From assembly GCA_006383075.2 (NCBI GenBank), contig SMNH02000014.1, positions 43,944 to 107,943 on the forward strand: a DNA stretch of 64,000 nucleotides. Direction: 5' to 3'. Under the pieces are notes generated by a model. It ran no database searches. It saw only the letters and a program-made list of their open reading frames with translations, and was not told the DNA's origin. Each line of letters starts with the position of its first letter. Position 1 is the stretch's first letter. This document shows, one piece after another, positions 51,316-61,400 of this stretch. A program made the translations under genes and the position numbers. The stretch is from Kordia sp. TARA_039_SRF. GTDB taxonomy: Bacteria; Bacteroidota; Bacteroidia; Flavobacteriales; Flavobacteriaceae.

Positions 51316-53088
51316 TTATCTTGTAAAAGTAATCAACTTTCGGCGATATGCGGTTAATAGTTTGGATTTTGAGACAAATCCGTAATATTTATCATCTTTT
51401 AATACAGGCAAATTCCAAGCGCTGCTATCTTGAAATTTTTTCATCACGGTTTTCATATTGTCTGTTTCATAAATGATATAATCTGGCGCGTTGTGCATGA
51501 TGTCGTCTACGTGAAGCGAATCGTACAACGCGGTATCAAACATAAATTCGCGGATATCATCCAACAAAATGATTCCTACCAAATTAGCATCATCATCTAC
51601 GACAGGAAATAAATTTCGACTCGATTTTGCCACCGCTTCATGCAACATGGTTCGCAAACTCATTTCTGGATGAATGATGCTAAAGTTTTGCTCAATTACA
51701 CTGTCCAACGCCATCAACGTTAATACAGTTTCATCTTTGTTATGCGTAAGTAAATCGCCCGTTGCAGCCAATTCACGGGTATAAATGGTATAATTTAAAA
51801 TGTTTTTGGTGAATAAAAAGGAAATCGCACACGTCAACATCAACGGCACAAACAAATCGTAGCCGCCCGTGATTTCCGCAATTAAGAAAATAGCCGTTAA
51901 TGGTGCGTGAATTACACCTGCAATCAATCCTGCCATGCCAACCAAAGTAAAATTGGACTCTGAAACGTTAAACCCAAACTGATTGATGACTTTCGCCACT
52001 ACATTTCCCAGCGCACTTCCCATCACCATCGTCGGAATGAAAATTCCACCAGAACCGCCAGCGGCAAAGGTTGTAGTCATGGCAATGGCTTTAAAAATCG
52101 TAATTCCAATCAAAAGTACAATTACGACCCAAATGTTATCCGTGTAGGCATCTAGCGGTGTTGTTCCGAGTGCTTTGATGTGATTACCATCTAACAAATC
52201 GGTAATGAATCCGAAACCTTCTCCGTACAGTGGCGGAATAAAATAAAGCATCACACCAATGGTCAATCCGCCAATAATGAGTCTGTGTTTTTTCTCGCGA
52301 AAGCGTCCAAAAAATTTCGTGATGGCAAAATGCATTTTGGTAAAATAAATAGACGCGAAAGCCGTTCCGACGCCAAGTAAAATATAGAAAGGAATGTCGC
52401 CGAGTTGAAATTGTTCTGTCAGATTGAAATTGAATAAGTTTTCATTTCCCAAGAAAAAATACGAAGTCACGACTGCCGAAACCGACGCCAGTAATAAGGG
52501 AATTAAAGAAGTCAAGGTTAAATCGAGACTGAATACTTCAATGGCAAAAATAATAGCCGCTACGGGCGATTTGAAGATGGACGAAATAGCACCAGCCGCC
52601 GCACAACCAATCAACAACATGCGTGTTTTGTTATCAATATGAAATAATTTACTGATGTTAGAACTAATTGCCGAACCTGAAGCAACAGCAGGTCCTAACA
52701 AACCAACCGAACCACCAAAACCTACCGTGAGTGGTGCCGTAATGAGCGGAATGTAAATTTTATGATTTTCCATGATGCCTGTTCGCTTGGAAAGCGCGTA
52801 CAGAATGGACGAAATGGCGTGTTCCGTTTCTCTTTTAAATACATATCGCAATAAAACATACACTAAAAACAATCCGATAATTGGAAGAATAAAGTAGAGT
52901 TGATTTTTAGAAAAGATGATACCGTTTTCTAATAATGCTTCTATGGAAAAGGTAATGTTTTTAATCGTTACCGCCACCAAACCAGAGCTTAAACCTACCA
53001 ACACACTCAAGATATACACAAAGTTTTTGTTGGAAATATGTTTGTATCTCCAAATCAGAAAACGTGTAAAACGTGATTTTTTAGGCAT
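51316..53088 (-). CDS. ClC-type chloride channel with CBS pair, gating glutamate replaced
   Basis: A 590-residue membrane protein. Residues ~20-430 are the ClC core; ~440-590 hold two CBS domains (IEQNFSIIHPEMSLRTML and DIMHNAPDYIIYETDNMKTV). The conserved selectivity loop normally contains G-x-E-G-P with the gating glutamate; here it reads GFGGSVGLLGPAVASGSA, so the position is Leu131. The internal proton glutamate region is FAIEVF (Glu184, followed by Val185). The sequence indicates a channel-like or uncoupled function rather than a Cl-/H+ antiporter, by analogy to ClC mutants. The start ATG gives MPKKSRFTRFLIWRYKH. Three genes on the minus strand follow closely. Confidence 0.9.
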   Translation of the reverse strand: MPKKSRFTRFLIWRYKHISNKNFVYILSVLVGLSSGLVAVTIKNITFSIEALLENGIIFSKNQLYFILPIIGLFLVYVLLRYVFKRETEHAISSILYALSKRTGIMENHKIYIPLITAPLTVGFGGSVGLLGPAVASGSAISSNISKLFHIDNKTRMLLIGCAAAGAISSIFKSPVAAIIFAIEVFSLDLTLTSLIPLLLASVSAVVTSYFFLGNENLFNFNLTEQFQLGDIPFYILLGVGTAFASIYFTKMHFAITKFFGRFREKKHRLIIGGLTIGVMLYFIPPLYGEGFGFITDLLDGNHIKALGTTPLDAYTDNIWVVIVLLIGITIFKAIAMTTTFAAGGSGGIFIPTMVMGSALGNVVAKVINQFGFNVSESNFTLVGMAGLIAGVIHAPLTAIFLIAEITGGYDLFVPLMLTCAISFLFTKNILNYTIYTRELAATGDLLTHNKDETVLTLMALDSVIEQNFSIIHPEMSLRTMLHEAVAKSSRNLFPVVDDDANLVGIILLDDIREFMFDTALYDSLHVDDIMHNAPDYIIYETDNMKTVMKKFQDSSAWNLPVLKDDKYYGFVSKSKLLTAYRRKLITFTR

Positions 53089-53105
53089 TGCGGCACGACT
53101 TTTTA

Positions 53106-53118
53106 CTCGATAATCGAG
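53106..53118. promoter_or_regulatory. Palindrome upstream of clc
   Basis: CTCGAT-A-ATCGAG is a perfect 6-bp-arm palindrome 17 bases before the clc ATG. A hairpin GACGC-TT-GCGTC follows at about 53133-53144. It could be an operator or a fragment of a dispersed repeat. Confidence 0.35.
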
Positions 53119-53230
53119 ATTAAAAATGCTCCGACGCTTGCGTCGAAATGTTTCAATAATTTCTACTTGATGCTTTGTGGGCTTGCCCCGAAGTAGTTGA
53201 CAATTTTAAAGTAAATATAGGGAAAACTAA

Positions 53231-53269
53231 AAAAGCTGTTTGAATATAACTATCCAAACAGCTTTTTTT
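53231..53269 (-). terminator. Terminator of the His-heptad lipoprotein gene
   Basis: AAAAGCTGTTTG (53231-53242) pairs with CAAACAGCTTTT (53255-53266), with T-runs on both sides. It lies between the lipoprotein stop (53287) and the clc start, both on the minus strand, so it separates the two units. Confidence 0.8.
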
Positions 53270-53286
53270 AGTGTATTTTTTTGTGA

Positions 53287-53808
53287 TTATTTTTTGTCTT
53301 CAACTTCTTTTAAAAGATGATCATTCATAATTGCTGCATGTTCAGTAGCCATCAATTCGTGTTCATCTTTCATTTTGGCGTGTTCTTCTTCCATTTGCGC
53401 GTGTTCTTTTTCTAACTTTTCGTGTTCTGCTTTAATTTCTTCTACAGATTTTTTGCCAGCAGCATGCTCTTTTTCAATTTTTTCATGCGTTTTCATCATT
53501 TCAGCGTGCTTTTTGAGGATTTGTGCATGTTTGTCAATCACTTTTTGATGCTTCATTTCAAAGGCAATATGCTTGTCTTCTCCAACAATGCTATCAATCG
53601 CTTTGTGTTTTTGCTGCCATTCTACATGCTTCGCTTCAAAGTTTTCATGTTCTTTTTCAAAAACGTTGTGCATGGAATCCATTTTTTTATGAGCTTCGGC
53701 TAATTCTTTTTCTAACTTTTCAGTTTCTTTGTTTCCGCAGCTTTGAAAAGTAATAACACCGCAAATCATAAGAATAGCTATCAGAATATTTTTTTTGAGT
53801 AATTTCAT
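53287..53808 (-). CDS. Lipoprotein with a histidine in nearly every heptad (coiled coil)
   Basis: A 173-residue lipoprotein: signal peptide with lipobox FQSC, lipidated Cys24. The mature part is a long alpha-helical coiled coil (residues ~28-168). It contains 17 histidines at residues 40, 47, 54, 61, 68, then 80, 87, 94, 101, 108, 115, 129, 136, 143, 150, 157 and 164, i.e. every seventh residue, with one skipped heptad (122) and one phase shift (68 to 80). Each His is followed three residues later by Met, Ile or Leu in the C-terminal half (EHAQM, EHAKM, EHEKL), so His appears at a core position. Metal binding or pH sensing is a possibility. The start at 53808 is preferred: a -7 box at 53868-53875 lies downstream of the longest-frame start (53880). 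Confidence 0.85.
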   Translation of the reverse strand: MKLLKKNILIAILMICGVITFQSCGNKETEKLEKELAEAHKKMDSMHNVFEKEHENFEAKHVEWQQKHKAIDSIVGEDKHIAFEMKHQKVIDKHAQILKKHAEMMKTHEKIEKEHAAGKKSVEEIKAEHEKLEKEHAQMEEEHAKMKDEHELMATEHAAIMNDHLLKEVEDKK

Positions 53809-53867
53809 TTTGTCTTTATTTAATGTGTTTGTCATATATGTTAAAATAGGATAATTAAAAGAGAATT

Positions 53868-53875
53868 CAAAATTA
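53868..53875 (-). promoter_or_regulatory. Predicted -7 box of the His-heptad lipoprotein gene
   Basis: TAATTTTG on the minus strand, exact TAnnTTTG. It excludes the start at 53880 and allows 53835 or 53808. Confidence 0.5.
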
Positions 53876-53924
53876 TCCACTGTATTTGCCAGAATTTGAT
53901 ATGGTTACAAACGATATTAGGATT

Positions 53925-54866
53925 TTATATTTGGGAGGTGATTTTTGCCTGCAACACTAAAAAATCTTCCAAATACAACTGACGAATGGTTTCTACATAC
54001 GGGCGTCGAACCGAATAGCCATTTTGAAAGTTTTCAATGGCTTCGTTAATCGTTTGTGAGGCTTCTATGAGATTTTGTTGTAGTTGCTCTTTCATAAGCT
54101 TGACGCGATGATTATTGCTTTGTGTTTTGTTTTCAACCTGAAGACGCTGTTGAAGCATTTTACTTTCTTCAAATAATGTCAATGCTTTGTAATATTTGGC
54201 GTCAGCAAAATCAGTATTATATTTTAAAATGGTGTTGAAATCGTTAAGTGCTAATTGAAATCTGCTAGGAGTATTGTCAAGATAGGTTTTACTTTTATTT
54301 TTTTCAAAATGTGCAATTCCCCGATAGAGAAAGGCTTCATGTTCTACCCAATCTTCGCCAGTTTCTTCGGTTTCTTTTTGAATGTGTTTGTCAAAATAGG
54401 CAATGCAGTTGTCATAATCTTTCAAACCTAAATACGCAATGCCACGCCAATAATCTACACTGTGACCTTGCGGCGCATCGGTGAAATTTGGCGTTAATGT
54501 ATCTGTTGCATCAAAATCGGCAATCGCACTTTTGTAATCGCGATAAAACCATAAGTAATTGTATCCACGATAGCCTTGCCACGTAATTGGATCGAGTTCA
54601 ACGGCTTTGTCAATATACGGTTTCCACAAATGTGGCATGCCTCTTTTTAAGAACGGAATCGACAATTCGCGCCACGATTCTGCATGTGTTGGATCGAGTT
54701 CCACGGCTCTCGCAAACGCGTTGATGCTTTCTTCGGTTCCTTGATAATGCTGCATTCCGTAGTGAAAATTGTCTAACGCACGTTTTTTCCGTTCGCTTTC
54801 GTCTTCGCAAGAAAACAAACACAAAACGACAAGTACACTAAGGAAGTATTTCGGTAATGTTTCCAT
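53925..54866 (-). CDS. TPR-repeat lipoprotein
   Basis: A 313-residue lipoprotein. Lipobox LFSC with lipidated Cys near residue 20 (SVLVVLCLFSCED). Tetratricopeptide repeats cover ~35-250: EESINAFARAVELDPTHAESWRE, RGMPHLWKPYIDKAVELDPITWQGYRG, KSAIADFDATDTLTP, GLKDYDNCIAYFDKHIQKE, LNDFNTILKYNTDFADAKYYKAL. Such repeats mediate protein contacts on the cell envelope. The gene overlaps the upstream 54838-55374 gene by 29 bases; both are lipoprotein-like and probably one operon. No enzyme motif. Confidence 0.88.
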   Translation of the reverse strand: METLPKYFLSVLVVLCLFSCEDESERKKRALDNFHYGMQHYQGTEESINAFARAVELDPTHAESWRELSIPFLKRGMPHLWKPYIDKAVELDPITWQGYRGYNYLWFYRDYKSAIADFDATDTLTPNFTDAPQGHSVDYWRGIAYLGLKDYDNCIAYFDKHIQKETEETGEDWVEHEAFLYRGIAHFEKNKSKTYLDNTPSRFQLALNDFNTILKYNTDFADAKYYKALTLFEESKMLQQRLQVENKTQSNNHRVKLMKEQLQQNLIEASQTINEAIENFQNGYSVRRPYVETIRQLYLEDFLVLQAKITSQI

Positions 54867-55374
54867 GTTCTATTCGGTATGAGATGTACATATACGTATC
54901 GCGATACGCGCCACGCACAAAATTTGGATTCCATTCTTTTAATTGTGTCGTCAACTCAAACAATTGGTCTTTTAATCCTTCAGTAAAAGTGATAGGTTCT
55001 AAATCGAGATTGTTTTCATGAATGACATAACGACCTGCTTCGCCTTTGCAATTAATCACAAAACGAATATTGAGATAGCCGGAATCCGTATAGTTGTTGT
55101 TTTTATAATTGGAGAGTATAAAATTTCGTAATCCGTTTTTGCCTTTTCTGTACGTTGCGCGTTCGGGATTGTAGTATTGTAAAATAAAATTTTCGTCACA
55201 CACTTCAAATCCGTCACTTAACAACGCCGTTTCAGGATTGATATAATGTGCATCACTTGTAAAGGCATTTTTTGTGGGACGAAAAGTCTCTTCTTTGGCT
55301 TCCTGTTTGCAGGAAACAAAAAGCATTGCGATGCCAACAAAGAAGAATAATCGTGAAAAGTAGGTGGTTTGCAT
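54838..55374 (-). CDS. Predicted lipoprotein, TonB-like C-terminal region
   Basis: A 178-residue lipoprotein with lipobox FVSC (FFFVGIAMLFVSCKQ, Cys near residue 22). The region ~90-175 (GYLNIRFVINCKGEAGRYVIHENNLD ... LTTQLKEWNPNFVRGAYRDTYMYISYRIEHG) resembles the TonB-C energy-transducer fold as found in stand-alone flavobacterial proteins. It overlaps the TPR lipoprotein gene by 29 bases. No metal or catalytic motif is seen. Function unknown. Confidence 0.75.
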   Translation of the reverse strand: MQTTYFSRLFFFVGIAMLFVSCKQEAKEETFRPTKNAFTSDAHYINPETALLSDGFEVCDENFILQYYNPERATYRKGKNGLRNFILSNYKNNNYTDSGYLNIRFVINCKGEAGRYVIHENNLDLEPITFTEGLKDQLFELTTQLKEWNPNFVRGAYRDTYMYISYRIEHGNITEILP

Positions 55375-55390
55375 TAGATAAAACTACTAA

Positions 55391-55417
55391 AAAAACCCTA
55401 CAAATTGCAGGGTTTTT
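55391..55417 (-). terminator. Terminator of aspS
   Basis: AAAAACCCT and AGGGTTTTT are perfect 9-bp arms around a 9-base loop. The minus-strand T-run follows the stem, ending aspS transcripts before the lipoprotein gene pair. Confidence 0.7.
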
Positions 55418-55464
55418 ACATAATACGAAGAGAATCGTATGAGTGTTCTATATTCAAGTACAAA

Positions 55465-57213
55465 CTACATATCGAGTTTGATGTTGAGTTCTTTTAACTG
55501 TTCCTCGTCAATTGGTGCTGGCGCGTCAATCATGACATCGCGACCAGAGTTATTTTTTGGAAAGGCAATAAAATCACGAATCGTTTCTTGTCCGCCCAAA
55601 ATAGCAACCAATCTGTCCAACCCAAACGCCAATCCGCCATGTGGTGGCGCTCCATATTGGAACGCGTCCATTAGGAATCCAAATTGTGCTTTGGCTTCTT
55701 CTTCTGTAAAGCCTAAATGTTTGAACATGATGGCTTGTATTTGTTTATCGTGAATACGAATAGAACCACCGCCAATTTCATTTCCGTTTAAGACCAAATC
55801 GTATGCGTTTGCTTTTACATCGCCTGGATTGGTGTCTAATAATTCCAATTGTCCAGGTTTTGGTGACGTAAATGGATGGTGCATGGCATGATAGTGTCCT
55901 GTTTCTTCGTCCAATTCTAACAAAGGAAAATCTACTACCCACAATGGTGCAAACTCTTCAGGATTTCGCAAGCCTAAACGCTCTGCCATTTCCATACGCA
56001 ATGCACTGAGTTGCGCGCGTACTTTGTTAGTGGCTCCAGAGAGTACACAGATTAAATCGCCAGGTTTTGCACCTGTTTTTTCTGCCCATTTTGCCAAATC
56101 ATCTTGGTCGTAGAATTTATCAACAGACGATTTAAAGCTTCCATCTTCATTACATTTTACATATACCATTCCGAGCGCACCGATTTGTGGGCGTTTTACC
56201 CAGTGAATCAGTTTGTCAATTTCTTTACGTGTAAAACTTGCCGCGCCTGGCACTGCGATTCCGACAACCAATTCTGCTGAGTTGAATACCTTGAAATCTT
56301 TGTGTTGAGCTACGTCGTTCAATTCGCCAAATTCCATTCCGAAACGAATGTCTGGTTTGTCATTTCCATACGTTTTCATGGCGTGGTCAAAGGTCATTCT
56401 TGGGAATTTTTCCACATCAATTCCTTTGATTTCTTTGAGTAAGTGGCGTGTCAATCCTTCAAACACATTTAAAATATCTTCTTGCTCTACAAACGCCATT
56501 TCGCAGTCAATTTGCGTGAATTCTGGTTGTCTGTCGGCACGTAAATCTTCATCGCGGAAGCATTTTACAATTTGGAAGTATTTGTCCATTCCGCCCACCA
56601 TCAATAATTGTTTAAAGGTTTGTGGCGATTGTGGCAAGGCGTAAAATTGTCCTTCGTTCATACGCGAAGGCACTACAAAATCACGCGCACCTTCTGGCGT
56701 AGATTTGATTAAATACGGCGTTTCCACTTCGATAAATTCTTGCGAAGACAAGTATTTGCGTACTTCCATCGTTACTTTGTGACGGAAGATTAAGCTGTTT
56801 TTTACAGGATTTCGACGAATGTCTAAATAGCGATATTTCATTCGGATGTCTTCTCCGCCGTCGGTTTCATCTTCAATTGTAAATGGCGGCAACAATGACG
56901 CATTCAAAATAGACAACTCTTTTACTAGAATTTCAATATCTCCTGTTGGAATTTTAGAGTTTTTTGCTTCACGCTCAATAACGTTTCCTTTTACTTGAAT
57001 CACGAATTCGCGTCCAAGCGTTTTTGCCTTTTCAAAAACATCAGCTGGCGTGCGTTCTTCATCAAAAATAAGTTGTGTGATTCCGTAGCGATCGCGAAGA
57101 TCTACCCAAATCATAAATCCTTTGTCTCTTGATTTTTGAACCCAACCTGCTAAGGTAACTTCTTGTGAAACGTGTGATGCTCTTAATTCACCACAACTAT
57201 GTGATCTGTACAT
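55465..57213 (-). CDS. aspS: Aspartyl-tRNA synthetase
   Basis: Charges tRNA-Asp. The 582-residue class II synthetase has an OB-fold anticodon domain at the N-terminus ([24 protein letters not shown]), motif 2 with [23 protein letters not shown] near residues 210-232, the bacterial GAD insertion (~290-400), and motif 3 [14 protein letters not shown] near 525-540. The length is typical for bacterial AspRS, and LAFGLDR is complete. Transcription starts from a -7 box at 57235-57242. The gene is isolated; the 314-base gap upstream (57214-57527) contains its promoter and that of the next gene, with no other feature. Confidence 0.97.
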   Translation of the reverse strand: MYRSHSCGELRASHVSQEVTLAGWVQKSRDKGFMIWVDLRDRYGITQLIFDEERTPADVFEKAKTLGREFVIQVKGNVIEREAKNSKIPTGDIEILVKELSILNASLLPPFTIEDETDGGEDIRMKYRYLDIRRNPVKNSLIFRHKVTMEVRKYLSSQEFIEVETPYLIKSTPEGARDFVVPSRMNEGQFYALPQSPQTFKQLLMVGGMDKYFQIVKCFRDEDLRADRQPEFTQIDCEMAFVEQEDILNVFEGLTRHLLKEIKGIDVEKFPRMTFDHAMKTYGNDKPDIRFGMEFGELNDVAQHKDFKVFNSAELVVGIAVPGAASFTRKEIDKLIHWVKRPQIGALGMVYVKCNEDGSFKSSVDKFYDQDDLAKWAEKTGAKPGDLICVLSGATNKVRAQLSALRMEMAERLGLRNPEEFAPLWVVDFPLLELDEETGHYHAMHHPFTSPKPGQLELLDTNPGDVKANAYDLVLNGNEIGGGSIRIHDKQIQAIMFKHLGFTEEEAKAQFGFLMDAFQYGAPPHGGLAFGLDRLVAILGGQETIRDFIAFPKNNSGRDVMIDAPAPIDEEQLKELNIKLDM

Positions 57214-57234
57214 GTGTATGCGATTTTAAAAGCG

Positions 57235-57242
57235 CAAATTTA
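57235..57242 (-). promoter_or_regulatory. Predicted -7 box of aspS
   Basis: TAAATTTG on the minus strand, exact TAnnTTTG, 21 bases before the ATG. Confidence 0.5.
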
Positions 57243-57453
57243 CAAGTTTTTAACGGATGAAGCGTGTTGCCAGCAGAAATATTTTCTGGATTTTGTTTCT
57301 ACTATTGTTATGCGAGAAATAACTTTTTTAGGAATAATTTTGATGGAAAGAGTGCTTTTTTGCATGCTAATGTTACCAAAATGCACAAGATTAAGTATTT
57401 GAAAATAAGCTTTTTAATATTCCAATGTTAATTTAATGTTACGTAAATGTTGC

Positions 57454-57480
57454 TTGAAAGTAAAAAAAACGTTAAGTTTG
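57454..57480 (+). promoter_or_regulatory. Predicted promoter of the MORN-repeat gene
   Basis: A -33 TTG at 57454 and a -7 box TAAGTTTG at 57473-57480, 16 bases apart, give a complete Bacteroidetes-type promoter 47 bases before the ATG. Confidence 0.6.
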
Positions 57481-57527
57481 TAACGTAAATATTAATAGAA
57501 GCCTCAAATTATTAAAAATATATAGAT

Positions 57528-57887
57528 ATGAAGAAGTTATTTTTTATAGCAGTTTGTCTCGTTTTTGGAGCAACTGCGTTTGCACAAAGCAATGATAAGC
57601 CAACATTAGAGAAAAAAGGAGATTTGATTAAAGCAACATATTTTCATGATAATGGTGTTGTAGCTCAAACAGGATTTTTTACGTTGGACGGAAAACTGCA
57701 AGGAGAATGGAAATCATTTAATGCCAAGGGAAAGAAAACAGCCGTTGGAAATTATGAAAACGGAAAAAAAGTAGGGAAGTGGTTCTTTTGGAACGCTGAC
57801 CAATTAAGCGAAGTAGATTATAAGGAAAGCAAAATTAAAGACGTGAATGTCTGGAAACGAAATACTTCTGTAGTAAGCAACAGATAA
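57528..57887 (+). CDS. Exported MORN-repeat (YwqK-like) protein
   Basis: A 119-residue secreted protein, signal peptide 1-19 (FIAVCLVFGATAFAQ). The mature part is composed of MORN/YwqK-type repeats with the G-x-x-x-G-x-W pattern: KATYFHDNGVVAQTGFF, DGKLQGEWKSFNAKGKKTAVGNY, NGKKVGKWFFWNADQLSEVDY. These repeats are often in envelope proteins and in proteins labelled toxin-antitoxin YwqK, though nothing here suggests a toxin. Clear terminator follows at 57908. Function unknown. Confidence 0.88.
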   Translation: MKKLFFIAVCLVFGATAFAQSNDKPTLEKKGDLIKATYFHDNGVVAQTGFFTLDGKLQGEWKSFNAKGKKTAVGNYENGKKVGKWFFWNADQLSEVDYKESKIKDVNVWKRNTSVVSNR

Positions 57888-57907
57888 AAAATGCTTTTAT
57901 AACGACA

Positions 57908-57950
57908 AAAAAAAGTCCCGCAATCACAATGATTTCGGGACTTTTTTTTA
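57908..57950 (+). terminator. Rho-independent terminator
   Basis: AAAGTCCCG ... CGGGACTTT stem with long A and T runs on either side, 20 bases after the MORN-repeat gene; functional in both directions. Confidence 0.8.
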
Positions 57951-58405
57951 GTAGTAAGATATGAGTAGTGAGAATTAAGATTTCTTTGGATTCCTGCCTA
58001 CGCAGTAATGACATCACAAAAATATTTTGTTCTCAAATAGTACTCGAAGTGACGCGTTGTTTAATGTGTAAATTTGATAATGTATCAATGTTTCTTTTGC
58101 TGCTATTATTTATACTTTTTTTAATCTTTAAATTTTAAAACACAAACCGTCAGTTCGAGTGATTTTCGACAGAAAATAGTATCGAGAACAGCTTTGATTT
58201 TTAGTAGTTTATAGGTTTAAAAGTTTATAAGTTTAGGTTTTGAAAGTAATTCAAAATTCAGCATTTAAAACTTTAAGTTTCCTAGCACTTCTCGATACAT
58301 TTTTCCTTTCATTTCGACAAGCTCAATGTGCGGAAAAAAACTCGAAGTGACGTTTTTAAGTTTCATACAACTTCGAGTTCAATTTCAACTTCAATTTCAA
58401 AGTCA
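57951..58405. repeat. Repeat-filled gap: family B and C elements, no gene
   Basis: About 450 bases without a gene between convergent neighbours. GGATTCCTGCC-TACGCAG at 57988-58005 is a partial family B element. Family C pieces lie at 58031-58055 (partial), 58148-58190 (CAGTTCGAGTG ... AGTATCGAGAAC) and 58287-58352 (CTTCTCGATACAT ... ACTCGAAGTGACG, opposite orientation). Short TTTAGT/TTTAAG words fill the rest. Confidence 0.6.
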
Positions 58406-61400
58406 CTACACCGTTTCTATTGGTAAATCTACTTCATTGATACTATTGTCATCATCGTTATTGTTGTCATTAATTAACGAATGTATTTCTACAGGTCGCT
58501 TGCTTTTGAACAACCAGAATTTGAATTTGGTGATGAGGTAGAACAGTATTGGTACAATAATCAAGGTTAAGAATGTCGCAATAATCAATCCGTAGATTAC
58601 TGTCCATGCCAATGGTCCCCAAAAAATTACGTTGTCTCCACCAATGTATATTTTTGGATCAAATTCACTGAAAAGAGAGAAAAAGTCAATATTGAATCCA
58701 ATTGCTAACGGAATTAATCCTAAAACCGTCGTAATTGCCGTTAATAATACCGGACGTAAACGCGCTTTTCCTGCTTTTACCACTGCTTCAAATACTTGTG
58801 GCATCGGTAAATAGGTTTCTTTCGGAATTTTCATTTCGTGCTTCTTACGGTCAATCAAGAGTTGTGTGTAATCTAACAATACAACTCCGTTATTCACCAC
58901 AATTCCCGCCAAGGAGATAATTCCCATCATGGTCATCATAATTACGAAGGAAGCTCCTGTGATTAACAATCCACCAAAAACACCAATCAAACTTAAAAAG
59001 ATGGCAATCATGATAATTGTTGGTTTTGAGATGGAACTAAACTGGAATATTAAAATCAGCATAATCAATCCTAAACCTGCAAAGAAAGCACTCATTAAGA
59101 ATATCATTTGTTTTTCTTGCTCTTCAAGTTGTCCTGTGTAGTCTATTTTAATGCCTTTATCTTCGACATCAAATTCGTCTCCAATTTCTTTTTTGATTTG
59201 ATCGACAATGGCTCCAGCATCCGTATAGCCTGGTGCCAATCCTGAATACACCGTCACGACACGTTTGTAATCGTTGTGTTTGATGGCGCTAAATCCAGAG
59301 GTATTTCGTTGTGTTGTTACGGCAGATACGGGAATTTCTTTGAGTTGTCCCATTTGATTTCTAAAAATCAACTTTTGATTGAACAACGAACTTTTATTAT
59401 AGCGGTTTTCTTCATTAAAGCGCACATAGATGTCATAGTCATCACCATCTTCTTTGTAAACAGCCGCTTTGACACCAAATAGTGAGTTACGCAATTGCTG
59501 TCCAACTTGTCCTGCTGAAACGCCTAATTCACCTGCTTTTTCACGGTCTACCACCACTTGCATTGCAGGTTTTCCTTTATTGACGTCGATTTTTAATTCT
59601 TCAATTCCTGCAATATTTTTAGAGTTGATTAAATCGCGCAAACGCTCTGCTTCTGCGATGAGTTCCGTGTAATCATTTCCTTCCAATTCGATATTGATTG
59701 GATATCCTACTGGCGGACCAACAGCATCTTTTTCTACTGAAATCGCGACTCCAGGATAGATTCCTTTCAGCGCTTCCGTTACTTTTTTACGCAATACTTC
59801 ACTGTCTTTTCCTCTACGGAATTTATATTCGCGCATGGACGCCGTAATTTTTCCTTTGTGTGGCATTTCGGCAGCCGAACCTCCGTCGGTTTGTGGATTT
59901 CCAGCACCTTCACCTACTTGCGACACAGCTGATTCTACCAAGAAATTTCGCTCGCCATCCATGTATTCTTCGGCATTTAGTACATCATATACACGTTTTT
60001 CGATGTCTTTTGTGATTTCATTGGTTTTTTCAATGGCGGTTCCTTGTGGATATTCGATGTAGACAATAATTTGATTTGGCTTATTGTCTGGGAAAAATTC
60101 TACACTTGTTCGTTTGCTTTGAATGGATTGCCCAAAGAGCATAAACGTTACAATTAGTAATGTAAATGTTCCGAAAGAGAATGCATACGATTTCCATCCC
60201 GTTAAGGCAAAACGTAAGAAACGCTCGTACGTTCTTTCTAAGGCAGCAAGAATTCGTTTTTGGAAATAACGCGCCATTGGTTTGAGTACGTATTTGTACA
60301 CCCAAAACATTAATGCAATAAAGATGAATAGAGTTCCTAATCCTACGGCATCACCGCCAATGAGATAGCATAGAATTCCTAAGAAAACCAATACAGCGCT
60401 GAGAATGAGTAGTTGTCGCACTTTAAGTTTGCGTTCCCCAACTTCCATAAATTGTGATACCATCATGGAGTTGATAAAAATCGCCACGAAAAGAGAAGAT
60501 CCTAGTACGACTGATAACGTAATTGGGAAGTAAATCATGAATTGTCCCATAACGCCAGGCCACATTCCTAGTGGTACAAAGGCAGCAACTGTAGTTAGGG
60601 TAGAAATAATGATTGGAAAGGCAATTTCTCCAATTCCTTTTTTGGCAGCTTCAATACGACTCATGCCTTCTTCGTCCATTAAACGATAGACGTTTTCAAC
60701 TACTACAATTCCGTTGTCTACCAACATTCCAAGTCCCATGATTAGTGCAAAAAGAATCATGGTGTTCATGGTGTATCCTAATAAATCTAGAATCATGAAT
60801 GACATGAACATTGACATTGGAATTGCCAATCCTACGAATAGTGCATTTCTAAATCCTAAGAAAAACATTAATACAAATACTACCAAGATGATACCGAAGA
60901 TGATATTGTTTACCAAATCGTTTACTTGGTTGATGGTTTTTTCCGATTGATCGTTGGTAATTGTTACCGTAAGGTCTTTGTGGTCTTCTTTAAATTTGTC
61001 AACAATTTTATTGATTTCATCTGCAGCAGCGACCATGTTTTTTCCCGCACGCTTTTTCACGTCGAGCATTACTACTTTTTTCCCAGATTCACGCGCATAA
61101 GTTGTTTTGTCTTCTTCTTGAAAACGAACAGTCGCAATATCGCGTAAGTATACAGGTCCGTCAATAGATTTTACAACGAAATCGTTCAACTCTTTCGGGT
61201 CATCAATTTCACCCAAAATACGGATGGTACGACGTTGCCCAGACGTAATCATATTTCCTGCGGAAACCGTGATATTTCCATTGGCAATGGCGTTTCGAAC
61301 ATCGTCAAAATTGACTTTTGCTGCCATCATTTTGTAGATGTCAACCGCCACTTCCACTTCTTTTTCTTGCGCACCACGAATGTCTACTTGTTTGATTTGC

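Noticed and set aside
53422..53703. 93-residue Phe/His-rich frame opposite the His-heptad lipoprotein
   Set aside because: An antisense shadow of the regular heptad codons; it has no start context of its own.
57214..57402. 62-residue frame upstream of the MORN-repeat gene
   Set aside because: It overlaps the aspS promoter region and has no start signal or recognisable domain.
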